A stretch of 20,934 nucleotides of DNA, taken from positions 1 to 20,934 of the forward strand of contig JAEYVE010000234.1 of assembly GCA_023432025.1 (NCBI GenBank). The letters run 5' to 3'. How positions within the stretch are numbered: position 1 is the first letter of the stretch; each line of letters starts with the position of its first letter. The DNA comes from Pseudomonadota bacterium. GTDB taxonomy: Bacteria; Myxococcota_A; Polyangia; Polyangiales; Polyangiaceae. Shown one piece after another: positions 7,888 through 14,958 of the stretch. A program made the translations under genes and the position numbers. The notes beneath the pieces are model-generated. The model did no database searches, was not told the origin of the DNA, and saw nothing but the letters and a program-made list of their open reading frames with translations.

Positions 7888-8142
7888 GTCTCTGCTTTCT
7901 GCTCTTTCTGGGCCTTGTGCTTCAGGCTCTCGTCGAGCCCTCGGCGGGGTTTCGCGCGACCGTCCCGAATCAGTCGAGGAACCCGCTCCTCGAGCCAACT
8001 CCGCAGTCTGCCCGCGGTGGCAAGAGTCCGTCTCGAAAGTCGGACCCTCACGCAGCGCCCGACGTGCGGACGCTCAGAAACTAGAAACACGCCCGGCGCC
8101 GACCCCAACCGAGTACGGCTAGGACGGCGCAAGCGGCGCAGA
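7888..8142 (-). other. 255-nt rpsK-rpoA spacer where rpsD is expected
   Basis: No gene is recognised here. A frame of 86 codons can be read, but its Arg/Ser-rich composition is that of noncoding GC-rich sequence. The spacer contains a perfect hairpin (7974-7993) and a smaller inverted repeat, arms GTCCG and CGGAC, around 8028-8047. No good promoter or U-tract terminator is seen. Confidence 0.6.
7974..7993 (-). repeat. Perfect 7-bp hairpin in the rpoA leader region
   Basis: The arms TCGAGGA (7974-7980) and TCCTCGA (7987-7993) are exact reverse complements with a 6-nt loop. It lies about 87 nt upstream of the rpoA start. In many bacteria S4 controls the alpha operon through an RNA structure; whether this element has such a role here is unknown, since rpsD is not in the cluster. 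Confidence 0.55.
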
Positions 8143-8535
8143 TTACACGCGGCGACGCTTCGGCGGGCGGCAGCCGTTGTGCGGAATGGGCGTCACGTCA
8201 CGAATGATCGTGACGCGGAAGCCGACCTGCTGCAGAGCGCGCAGCGCGCTCTCACGACCGGCGCCCGGGCCATTCACGAACACGGCAACCGAACGCATGC
8301 CGTGCTCCATCGCGCGCCGACCAGCCTCCTCAGCGGCAAGCTGAGCGGCAAAGGGCGTGCTCTTGCGCGAGCCCTTGAAGCCACGCGAACCAGAGCTGGC
8401 CGCGGAAATCGCGTTGCCGTTCACGTCCGTGATGGTCACGATCGTGTTGTTGAAGGTCGACCGGATGTGACAGATCCCGGCGTGGATGTTCTTCTTGGCG
8501 GCCTTGCGCGGAGCGCGCTTCTTGGAAGTAGCCAT
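8143..8535 (-). CDS. rpsK: 30S ribosomal protein S11
   Basis: S11 sits on the platform of the small subunit and binds 16S rRNA near the E site. The 130 residues match the normal length. Signatures are GICHIRSTFNNTIVTITD at about 20-37, GSRGFKGSRKSTPFAAQ, a GPGAGRESALRAL segment, and the C-terminal IRDVTPIPHNGCRPPKRRRV. It follows rpsM after 25 nt. It is the last gene before the spacer that precedes rpoA. Confidence 0.98.
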   Translation of the reverse strand: MATSKKRAPRKAAKKNIHAGICHIRSTFNNTIVTITDVNGNAISAASSGSRGFKGSRKSTPFAAQLAAEEAGRRAMEHGMRSVAVFVNGPGAGRESALRALQQVGFRVTIIRDVTPIPHNGCRPPKRRRV

Positions 8536-8560
8536 CTAGATTTCTCGCTTGCCTTCGGCC

Positions 8561-8926
8561 TTAGGCGCGACGCGCCAAGCTCTTGCGGGGGCCCTTGCGG
8601 GTACGCGCGTTGGTGTGCGTACGCTGACCGTTGACCGGGAGGCCCTTGCGGTGACGAAGACCGCGGTACGACCCGAGATCCATCAGACGCTTGATGGCCT
8701 GCTGCACGTCGCGGCGAGCATCGCCCTCGACCTTGTAGCCGGCTTCGATGGTGTCACGCAGCGACTTGACGTCGGCGTCGCTCAGCTCGTCGACCTTGCG
8801 GTCCTCGGGGACGCCGGCCTTTGCGCAAATCTCGAGCGCGGTCTTCAGACCGATGCCGTAAATATACGGCAACGCGTAGGCGATCGCCTTGCGGCGGGGC
8901 AGGTCAACACCAGCGATACGTGCCAT
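8561..8926 (-). CDS. rpsM: 30S ribosomal protein S13
   Basis: S13 lies in the head of the small subunit and contacts P-site tRNA and L5 through an intersubunit bridge. The 121 residues are full length: MARIAGVDLPRRKAIAYAL at the start, a helix-two-turn-helix core, then GSYRGLRHRKGLPVNGQRT and the basic tail RTRKGPRKSLARRA. The codons for the Tyr-Ile-Tyr stretch (about 8865-8880) are AT-rich and form a small inverted repeat. It is 16 nt downstream of rpmJ and leads into rpsK. Confidence 0.98.
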   Translation of the reverse strand: MARIAGVDLPRRKAIAYALPYIYGIGLKTALEICAKAGVPEDRKVDELSDADVKSLRDTIEAGYKVEGDARRDVQQAIKRLMDLGSYRGLRHRKGLPVNGQRTHTNARTRKGPRKSLARRA

Positions 8927-8942
8927 TCTTCCGTCTTTCCTT

Positions 8943-9056
8943 TTAACCCTGGCGCTGCTTGTGACGCGCGTTCTCGCAAATCACCCGCACCACACCTTGG
9001 CGACGAATGACTTTGCACTTCTCACAGATCTTCTTGACGCTCGGACGCACCTTCAT
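8943..9056 (-). CDS. rpmJ: 50S ribosomal protein L36 (zinc-binding form)
   Basis: L36 is the smallest large-subunit protein, 37 residues here: MKVRPSVKKICEKCKVIRR, then QGVVRVICENARHKQRQG. The zinc ligands of the C+ form are all present: Cys11, Cys14, Cys27 and His32. The start at 9056 is set by the family N terminus and an AAGGA site upstream. It lies 28 nt after infA and 16 nt before rpsM, the usual place in spc/alpha clusters. Confidence 0.97.
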   Translation of the reverse strand: MKVRPSVKKICEKCKVIRRQGVVRVICENARHKQRQG

Positions 9057-9084
9057 GACGACTGTTCCTTGACTCTGCGGGCCG

Positions 9085-9360
9085 TCAGGCCTTCTCGACG
9101 ATTTGTCCCCGGTTGGGGTCGTTACGGCTGGGTTCCACGGTGACTCGGTCACCGACGAGCAAGCGGACGATGGCATGTCGAAGCTCTCTGGACGCGCCCG
9201 CCAGGATGGTTCTGCCATCCTCGAGGCGCACTCGAAAGAGCGCCTTGGGCCGTACTTCGACGATCACGCCGCCAACTCTACTTTTGCCTTCCGTTACGAT
9301 TCCTCCAAGCCTTTGGGGCGATTCGACTCCATCGTCCTCTGCGGGTCCGCCTCGCGCCAC
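9085..9360 (-). CDS. infA: Translation initiation factor IF-1, divergent, uncertain start
   Basis: IF-1 is an OB-fold protein that blocks the A site during initiation. The core GVIVEVRPKALFRVRLEDG, then LVGDRVTVEPS and NRGQIVEKA aligns along the whole family, but several basic residues of the rRNA-binding face differ (RELRHAIVR where E. coli has GKMRKNYIR). The GTG at 9360 gives 91 residues against about 72 usual, has no ribosome site, and adds a charged 22-30-residue extension. A perfect GGAGGA (9301-9306) lies inside the frame, 6 nt before an in-frame ACG (9292-9294) that would give 69 residues. The real start is therefore open. The position adk-infA-rpmJ is the usual one, although map, often between adk and infA, is absent. 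Confidence 0.88.
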   Translation of the reverse strand: MARGGPAEDDGVESPQRLGGIVTEGKSRVGGVIVEVRPKALFRVRLEDGRTILAGASRELRHAIVRLLVGDRVTVEPSRNDPNRGQIVEKA

Positions 9361-9379
9361 TATCGCCGATTCGGCGGGC

Positions 9380-9415
9380 GCGAGCCAAGCTGACCGGGGT
9401 CAGCCTGGGGCTCGC
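9380..9415 (-). repeat. Two-tier hairpin between adk and infA
   Basis: The outer arms GCGAGCC (9380-9386) and GGCTCGC (9409-9415) and the inner arms GCTGACC (9389-9395) and GGTCAGC (9398-9404) are all perfect reverse complements, joined by a small asymmetric internal loop. No U tract follows. It fills much of the 66-nt adk-infA gap and ends 20 nt before the GTG at 9360. Confidence 0.65.
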
Positions 9416-9426
9416 CGTGGGTTCTC

Positions 9427-10086
9427 TTACGAGCCCTGACCCTGAGCGTTTTTGCCCTGCGTCGGGTCACCCAGCGCGGCGAGCAGCCGCTCAGTTACGT
9501 TTTTCGGGTCCCCGACGCCATCGATGCGCCGAAGGAGCCCTTGCTTCTGATAGTGCGGCAGAAGCGCGGCGGTCATGGCGTCGTACTGATCGAGACGCGT
9601 ACCGACCGTCTCCTCCCGATCGTCGACTCGATGCTCGAGGTCGGCGCCGGGGGGGGGTGGATTATATTTGAGGTGATAGATCTGTCCAGTCCGTTTGTCG
9701 GTCCGGCGCAGAGTGGCCCGCTCCATCAAGAGCTCACGCGGCACGTCGATCTGTACGACGGCGTCCAAAGCGGTACCACGACGCTCGAGCAGCGCTGCAA
9801 GCGCCTCCGCTTGCGGGACCGTCCGTGGAAACCCGTCCAAAATGAAGCCCGCCTTCGCGTCCGCTTCGTTCAGTCGCTCGTCCACCAGCCCGATGACGAC
9901 CTCGTCGGGGACCAGCTGGCCGGCATTCATGAACGTCTCGGCTTCTCTCCCGAGCTTGGTGCCCGCAGCGCGCGCCGCGCGGAGCATGTCACCGGTCGAA
10001 ATTTTGGGCACCCCGAGGTGCTCCGTCAGCACGTTCGCCTGGGTACCTTTGCCGCTTGCGGGCGGCCCCACCAGTACGAGTCTCAT
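9427..10086 (-). CDS. adk: Adenylate kinase
   Basis: Adk interconverts ATP + AMP and 2 ADP in the cytoplasm. The 219 residues are full length. The P-loop is GPPASGKGT at 7-15, the AMP-binding region has STGDMLRAA at 30-38, DGFPRT is at 84-89, and the LID spans about 124-161 (KRTGQIYHLKYNPPPPG), without zinc-ligand cysteines. The usual Gly of the RxxGRR motif is Leu126. The start overlaps the secY stop as ATGA, so translation is coupled. The LID-coding DNA has a run of nine C and unusually AT-rich codons that form a promoter-like sequence. The C terminus is a Gln/Gly-rich tail. Confidence 0.97.
   Translation of the reverse strand: MRLVLVGPPASGKGTQANVLTEHLGVPKISTGDMLRAARAAGTKLGREAETFMNAGQLVPDEVVIGLVDERLNEADAKAGFILDGFPRTVPQAEALAALLERRGTALDAVVQIDVPRELLMERATLRRTDKRTGQIYHLKYNPPPPGADLEHRVDDREETVGTRLDQYDAMTAALLPHYQKQGLLRRIDGVGDPKNVTERLLAALGDPTQGKNAQGQGS
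9661..9688 (-). promoter_or_regulatory. Candidate sigma70-type promoter inside adk, towards infA
   Basis: On the minus strand TGGACA (9683-9688) precedes a perfect TATAAT (9661-9666) by 16 nt. Five of six -35 bases and all -10 bases match the consensus, which is rare in DNA this GC-rich. The Tyr-Asn codons used (TAT AAT) are the unusual choices here, suggesting the sequence is kept for a reason beyond the protein. A start near 9654 would give infA, rpmJ, rpsM, rpsK, rpoA and rplQ their own transcript with a leader containing the adk-infA hairpin. Confidence 0.5.
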
Positions 10087-11399
10087 GCCGGCCTCCTGCC
10101 GCTCAGTCGCGAGATCTTCGGGCCCGTCAGGCCCTCGTAGCTCTGCGTGATCAAGTGCGCCTCAATTTGGTTGACCGTCTCGAGCGCCACGCCCACGACG
10201 ATCATCAAGCTGGTGCCACCGAACTGGAAGGGAACGCGGAAAGACTGCGCAATCACGGCCGGAATGACGCAGATGGCCGCAACGTACGCAGCGCCGCCCA
10301 CCGTGAGGCGCTTGACGATGGCCTCGAGATACTCCGCCGTTTGGCGACCCGGACGGATACCGGGGATGTTGGCCTGCTGCTTCTTGAGGTTCTCCGCGAC
10401 GTCCACCGGCTGGAACGTGACCGCCGTGTAGAAGAAGCAGAAGAAGACGACCAAGGCGGCGAACATGGTGTGAAACACCCAATCGCCGCGGTTCAGCAGA
10501 CCGCTAAACGCCTGCATGCCGGGAATGTTGAAGTTGGCCAGAGTGGCCGGGAACACGAGCAAGCTCGACGCGAAGATGGCCGGGATCATGCTGGCCATGT
10601 TCACCTTGAGCGGCAGGTGCGCCGTTTCTCCCCCGTAGATGCGGCGAGCTCCCTGACGACGCGCGTACTGAATCGGAATTCTGCGCTGCGCGCGCTCGAA
10701 GAACACGACCGTGGCCACGCTCACGAGCAAGACACCAAGCACGGCCGCCGCGGTCAACGGCTGAATCTCGCCGTTGACGCTCGCCCAGTAGCTGACGAGG
10801 CCGTTCGGAATGCCGCTGACGATGCTGGCGAAAATGATGAGCGACGTACCGTTACCGATACCGCGCTCCGTCGCTTGCTCACCGAGCCACATGATGAGCG
10901 CGGTGCCGGTGGTCAGCGTCAGCACCGTCATGACGCGGAAGCCCCAGCCCGGGTTCGCGACCAGGTCTCCCTGACCGCTCATGCTCTGGCCTTCGAGCGT
11001 GGTGGCCATCGCCATACCCTGCACGATGCTCAGGACGATGGTGCCGTAGCGAGTGTACTGCTCCAGCTTGCGGCGTCCGGCCTCACCTTCCTTGCGCATT
11101 TCCTCGATGGTCTTGGAGACCATGCCGAGGAGCTGCAGGATGATGCTCGCCGAGACGTACGGCATGATGCCGAGGGCGAAGATGGACAGGTTCTCGAGGG
11201 CGCCACCGGAGAACAGGTTCATGAGGCCGAGCAGGCCGCCCTGTTGCTGCACGAGGCTCTTCATCACGCTGCGGTCGACGCCGGGAGTCGTGATGAAGAC
11301 ACCAACGCGATAAATCGCGATGACCGACAGCGAGAAAACAATCCGCCGTCGGAGCTCCGGCATCTTGCCGATGTTGGAGAAGCCGCGAAAAATCGACAT
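10083..11399 (-). CDS. secY: Protein translocase subunit SecY
   Basis: SecY forms the protein-conducting channel of the inner membrane with SecE and SecG. The 438 residues carry ten hydrophobic segments and family blocks: ELRRRIVFSLSVIAIYRVG at the start, GIMPYVSASIILQLL, GNGTSLIIFASI, IPIQYARRQGARR, and PGIRPGRQTAEYLE near the C terminus. ATG 11399 is chosen from homology (MSIFRGFSNIGKMPELRRR); a longer TTG start at 11450 is unlikely, and the ribosome site is weak in either case. The stop overlaps adk by ATGA. A 153-nt gap with a large hairpin separates it from rplO. Confidence 0.97.
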   Translation of the reverse strand: MSIFRGFSNIGKMPELRRRIVFSLSVIAIYRVGVFITTPGVDRSVMKSLVQQQGGLLGLMNLFSGGALENLSIFALGIMPYVSASIILQLLGMVSKTIEEMRKEGEAGRRKLEQYTRYGTIVLSIVQGMAMATTLEGQSMSGQGDLVANPGWGFRVMTVLTLTTGTALIMWLGEQATERGIGNGTSLIIFASIVSGIPNGLVSYWASVNGEIQPLTAAAVLGVLLVSVATVVFFERAQRRIPIQYARRQGARRIYGGETAHLPLKVNMASMIPAIFASSLLVFPATLANFNIPGMQAFSGLLNRGDWVFHTMFAALVVFFCFFYTAVTFQPVDVAENLKKQQANIPGIRPGRQTAEYLEAIVKRLTVGGAAYVAAICVIPAVIAQSFRVPFQFGGTSLMIVVGVALETVNQIEAHLITQSYEGLTGPKISRLSGRRPA

Positions 11400-11467
11400 G
11401 GTGGCTAAGGCTTGGGTCGTCGAGGCTGTTGCGCAAGGGGCTACGTGCAAGGCGGCGTCGAAAAGGC

Positions 11468-11523
11468 CTGAAGAGGCGTGCGCCGGAAGAAGACCCCGAG
11501 GGTCCGCAACCGGCGCTCTTCAG
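11468..11523 (-). promoter_or_regulatory. Large three-tier hairpin between rplO and secY
   Basis: Three nested perfect stems are seen. The outer one pairs CTGAAGA (11468-11474) with TCTTCAG (11517-11523), the middle one GCGCCGG (11480-11486) with CCGGCGC (11510-11516), and the top one GACCC (11492-11496) with GGGTC (11500-11504). A 5x5 internal loop and a one-sided 5-nt bulge separate them. On the minus strand the stem is followed after 3 nt by UUUU. It may be an attenuator, a weak terminator or a protein-binding site controlling secY relative to the ribosomal genes. Confidence 0.65.
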
Positions 11524-11552
11524 CGAACGACCGCACCCGAGAGCGCCGTCGC

Positions 11553-12029
11553 TCAGCCTTCCGCTTTCTGCTCGTCCCCGAGGGTAACGACCTGACCGCC
11601 AGCCGCCTGGATCTTTTCCACGGCCGCCTGGCTGAACTTGTGCGCGTGAACCGTGAGCTTCTTGGACAGCTGTCCCTCGCCCAGGATCTTGATACGCACT
11701 TCACCGGCGCCCTGCACGAGGCGAGCCTCGCGCAGCGCTTCTTCGTTCACCGTGGCGCCAGCGGCGAACCGCTCGAGCAGCGACACGTTGATCGACACGG
11801 TTTCCACCGGGAAGGGCACGCGGAAGCCACGCTTCGGCAAGCGACGCTGCATCGGCGTTTGACCGCCTTGAAAGTGCAGCTTACCGATGTTGCCGCCGTT
11901 ACGAGCCTTCTGGCCCTTCTGGCCACGACCGCAGGTCTTGCCCACGTTCGAACCCGTGCCGCGACCGACGCGACGACTCACCTTGACCGCGCCGGCAGGC
12001 GGGCTCAAGCGGGAAAGAATTTCGCTCAT
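11553..12029 (-). CDS. rplO: 50S ribosomal protein L15
   Basis: L15 is a late assembly protein of the large subunit that bridges 23S rRNA domains. The 158 residues are within the normal range. The Gly/Arg-rich N-terminal extension is typical (GRGTGSNVGKTCGRGQKGQK at about 23-42), followed by FQGGQTPMQRRLPKRGF and the globular domain with VKILGEGQLSKKLTVHAHKFS-like sequence. Its start overlaps the rpmD stop by 4 nt, so the two are translationally coupled. The C terminus GDEQKAEG is short and charged. Confidence 0.98.
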   Translation of the reverse strand: MSEILSRLSPPAGAVKVSRRVGRGTGSNVGKTCGRGQKGQKARNGGNIGKLHFQGGQTPMQRRLPKRGFRVPFPVETVSINVSLLERFAAGATVNEEALREARLVQGAGEVRIKILGEGQLSKKLTVHAHKFSQAAVEKIQAAGGQVVTLGDEQKAEG

Positions 12030-12229
12030 TTGCCGAGATCCTTCGCATCGACCTCGGTCACATCGACGAGGTGAATGACCTTCTTGATCATGCCGCGGAA
12101 CGAGGGCGTGTTGTCCACGACCACGGACCTGTGGATGCCGCGCAGGCCGAGCCCAGCAAGAACCTTACGCTGAGGTTCCGGCTGACCAAACGTGCTCCTG
12201 CGCTGGGTGACTTGCAAACGCTTGCTCAT
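12026..12229 (-). CDS. rpmD: 50S ribosomal protein L30
   Basis: L30 is a small large-subunit protein absent from some bacterial lineages, so its presence here is informative. The 67 residues show the family pattern: KRLQVTQRRSTFG, then a GLGLRGIHRSVVVDNTPSFRG-type turn and MIKKVIHLVDVTEVD. It overlaps rpsE by 4 nt upstream and rplO by 4 nt downstream, making a tightly coupled trio. Confidence 0.97.
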   Translation of the reverse strand: MSKRLQVTQRRSTFGQPEPQRKVLAGLGLRGIHRSVVVDNTPSFRGMIKKVIHLVDVTEVDAKDLGK

Positions 12230-12786
12230 GTCGCGCTCCCCGTCTGAGCCAAGTTCGACTTGGCCGCCGTCACGGCAACTGGGTAATCCTCGGCGATGAC
12301 AGACGCCTCGATCTCACGAGCCGCAGCGACCGCCTCGACCGTACGCAGCGCTGCGAGCGCCGCGATGGTGGCGTGCACCACGTTGTGCTTGTTGGTGGTG
12401 CCAATGCACTTGGTGAGAATGTCGTGGACGCCCGCCGACTCGAGCACCGCGCGCACCGGACCGCCCGCGATGACGCCCGTACCGGGAGCGGCAGGCTTCA
12501 GCAGGACCTTACCGGCGCCGACGTGCCCGACGATCTGGTGCGGGATGGTGCGGCCGACGAGCGGGACCTTGAACATGTTCTTGCGAGCCCGCTCGTTGCC
12601 CTTGCGAATCGCCTCGGGCACCTCGTTGGCCTTGCCGAACCCAACGCCGACCTGACCTTCGCCGTCTCCCACGACGACGAGCGCCGAGAAGCTGAAGCGA
12701 CGACCGCCCTTGACCACCTTGGCCACGCGGTTGATGTGAATGACGCGCTCTTTGAGCTTGTCGTCGTCGAAGTTTTCGAATGCCAT
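12226..12786 (-). CDS. rpsE: 30S ribosomal protein S5
   Basis: S5 contributes to decoding fidelity and mRNA entry on the small subunit. The 186 residues are slightly longer than average. The N-terminal dsRBD-like domain has INRVAKVVKGGRRFSFSALV at about 19-38 and GDGEGQVGVGFGKANEVPEA. The C-terminal domain has PGTGVIAGGPVRAVLESAGV and SNLAQTGSAT at the end. It lies 11 nt after rplR and overlaps rpmD by 4 nt. Confidence 0.98.
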   Translation of the reverse strand: MAFENFDDDKLKERVIHINRVAKVVKGGRRFSFSALVVVGDGEGQVGVGFGKANEVPEAIRKGNERARKNMFKVPLVGRTIPHQIVGHVGAGKVLLKPAAPGTGVIAGGPVRAVLESAGVHDILTKCIGTTNKHNVVHATIAALAALRTVEAVAAAREIEASVIAEDYPVAVTAAKSNLAQTGSAT

Positions 12787-12797
12787 CGTTCGGTCTC

Positions 12798-13157
12798 TCA
12801 GAACTGTAGGCCTGCTTCACGAGCCGCGTCGGCCAGAGCCTTGACGCGTCCGTGATAGAGGTAACCGTTGCGGTCGAAAACGACCTTGTCGATCTTCTTC
12901 TCGAGGCAGATCTTCGCGACGAGCGCGCCGACCTTCTTGGCTGCCTCGGTCTTGTCGCCGTCGCTCAGGCTGCCCTTGAGATCGGGCGAGAGCGTCGACG
13001 CAGCAGCCAGCGTGCGCCCGCCCGCGTCGTCGACGACCTGGGCGTAAATGTGGCGTGCGCTGCGGAACACCGTGAGACGCGGACGTTCGCTGCTCGTGGT
13101 GATCTTGTTCTTGATGCGAAACCTGCGGCGCTCGCGCCCCGTGAGCTTTGTAGACAT
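12798..13157 (-). CDS. rplR: 50S ribosomal protein L18
   Basis: L18 binds 5S rRNA together with L5 and L25 and anchors it to the large subunit. The 119 residues are the usual length. Key blocks are RRRFRIKNKI, the strand RPRLTVFRSARHIYAQVVDD at about 24-43, and the end VVFDRNGYLYHGRVKALADA with AREAGLQF. A GAGG site precedes the ATG at 13157. A 57-nt gap with a short inverted repeat (13182-13196) separates it from rplF. Confidence 0.98.
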   Translation of the reverse strand: MSTKLTGRERRRFRIKNKITTSSERPRLTVFRSARHIYAQVVDDAGGRTLAAASTLSPDLKGSLSDGDKTEAAKKVGALVAKICLEKKIDKVVFDRNGYLYHGRVKALADAAREAGLQF

Positions 13158-13214
13158 CGTTCGTTCCTCGGCCTCTTGGAGAACAATCGGCTTGTTGAGC
13201 TAGCTTGGGCTCGC

Positions 13215-13793
13215 TTACTTGCGACCCTTGCCCGCCTTGCCGGCCTTGCGACGGATGTTCTCGCCGCGGTAGCGAATTCCCTTGCCGCCATAGGGTTCCG
13301 AGGGACGCAGGCGCTTGATGTTAGCGGCCAGCTGCCCGAGGACTTCCTTGTCGGCAGAGTTCAAGATGAGGACGGTACCCTTGGAATCCGCGGGAATCGT
13401 CGCAGCAACGCCCTCGGGCAGCGTCACACTTGCGGGGTGCGACAGGCCGAGGTTGAAGTGAACGACCTTGCCCTTGAGCTCGCAACGGTAACCAGTGCCG
13501 TGCAGCTCGAGGATACGCTCGTACCCTTCTGCAGCGCCCTTGACCATGGCGGCCACGAGAGCGCGACCAAGGCCCTGAAGACGTGCATGGTCGACGCCGG
13601 TCGCCTTCGCCGTGAGGGTGAGCGACTCGCCGTCCTTGGCGATGACCACGCCCTCGGGCAGCACCTTCTGGAGCTTGCCCTTGGGACCCTGGATCTCGAC
13701 CTTCGTGTCCTTGACGTTGACGGTGACGCCCTTCGGAATCGACACCGGGCGCTTGCCAACGCGGGACAGCTTGATTTGCGCTTCAGCAGCCAT
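13215..13793 (-). CDS. rplF: 50S ribosomal protein L6
   Basis: L6 lies at the base of the L7/L12 stalk near the factor-binding site. The 192 residues form two similar alpha/beta domains; family blocks include SRVGKRPVSIPKGVTV, IQGPKGKL, and the C-terminal RPSEPYGGKGIRYRGE. ATG 13793 is preferred over a GTG two codons upstream, because it overlaps the rpsH stop as TGATG. The tail is basic (RRKAGKAGKGRK) and somewhat longer than usual. Confidence 0.97.
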   Translation of the reverse strand: MAAEAQIKLSRVGKRPVSIPKGVTVNVKDTKVEIQGPKGKLQKVLPEGVVIAKDGESLTLTAKATGVDHARLQGLGRALVAAMVKGAAEGYERILELHGTGYRCELKGKVVHFNLGLSHPASVTLPEGVAATIPADSKGTVLILNSADKEVLGQLAANIKRLRPSEPYGGKGIRYRGENIRRKAGKAGKGRK

Positions 13794-14194
13794 CACCACA
13801 CCTCACAGATGAGCTCGCCGCCCACCTTCCGTTGGCGGGCTTCCTTGTCCGTCATGAGCCCGTGCGAGGTGCTCACGATCGAGACGCCGAGGCCGTTCAA
13901 CACACGGGGGATATCGGAGTGGCCCACGTAGACGCGGCGACCGGGCTTGGAGACTCGGCGCAGACCGAGGAACGCCGAACGGCGCTCCGCGCTGTACTTG
14001 AGCACCACCGTGAGCGTCTTGCGCTTCTCGGGACCCCACTCCTCCTCGCGCACGTCGGCCACGTAGCCTTCGCGCTTGAGGACGTCGGCAATCGCCTTCT
14101 TCAGCTTGCTCGCCGGCATGCGCGTGAGCTCCTGACGGGCCAGCGCCGCGTTACGGATGCGTGCAAGCATGTCCGCAATCGGATCGGTCATCAT
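13793..14194 (-). CDS. rpsH: 30S ribosomal protein S8
   Basis: S8 is a primary 16S rRNA-binding protein and, in E. coli, the translational repressor of the spc operon. The 133 residues show DPIADMLARIRNAALARQ at the start, a middle KLKKAIADVLKREGYV, and the C-terminal GVSIVSTSHGLMTDKEARQR with GGELICEVW. Two adjacent ATG codons (14194, 14191) could serve as start. The gene lies 4 nt downstream of rpsN and overlaps rplF. No S8-type target site could be recognised near rplN or rplX by eye. Confidence 0.98.
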   Translation of the reverse strand: MMTDPIADMLARIRNAALARQELTRMPASKLKKAIADVLKREGYVADVREEEWGPEKRKTLTVVLKYSAERRSAFLGLRRVSKPGRRVYVGHSDIPRVLNGLGVSIVSTSHGLMTDKEARQRKVGGELICEVW

Positions 14195-14198
14195 GGTG

Positions 14199-14384
14199 TC
14201 ACCAGCTCGCCTTCGTCACGCCGGGAAGCTCGCCACGCAGCGCCATCTGGCGCAGGCAGAGCCGGCACAGGTTGAAATCACGATAAACACCCTTCGAGCG
14301 ACCGCACACGTGGCAGCGATTGACTGCACGGGTGGAGAACTTCGGGGGGCGACTCATCTTCGCCCACTGACATGCGCGTGCCAT
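14199..14384 (-). CDS. rpsN: 30S ribosomal protein S14, type Z (zinc-binding)
   Basis: S14 is a head protein of the small subunit. The 61 residues are the short zinc-binding (C+) form: CHVC and CRLC motifs are separated by 12 residues (CHVCGRSKGVYRDF before NLCRLC). The end LRQMALRGELPGVTKASW is conserved. The start at 14384 is chosen because it gives the family N terminus MARACQWAKMSRPP; the frame extends nine codons further without resemblance. It follows rplE by 4 nt. Confidence 0.97.
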   Translation of the reverse strand: MARACQWAKMSRPPKFSTRAVNRCHVCGRSKGVYRDFNLCRLCLRQMALRGELPGVTKASW

Positions 14385-14388
14385 TCGA

Positions 14389-14949
<561 letters not shown>

Positions 14950-14958
14950 GATTTAGCC

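Noticed and set aside
7888..8142. Sigma70 promoter for rpoA in the spacer (TTGGGG and TAGTTT)
   Set aside because: Both hexamers are poor and the spacing is 19 nt.
6763..8634. 623-codon open frame on the plus strand across rpoA and rpsK
   Set aside because: It is antisense to two certain genes. Its Arg/His/Val-rich composition is the mirror of GC-rich coding DNA, with no recognisable domain.
10056..11408. 450-codon plus-strand frame opposite secY
   Set aside because: SecY on the minus strand is unambiguous. The opposite frame is His/Arg/Asp-rich antisense shadow.
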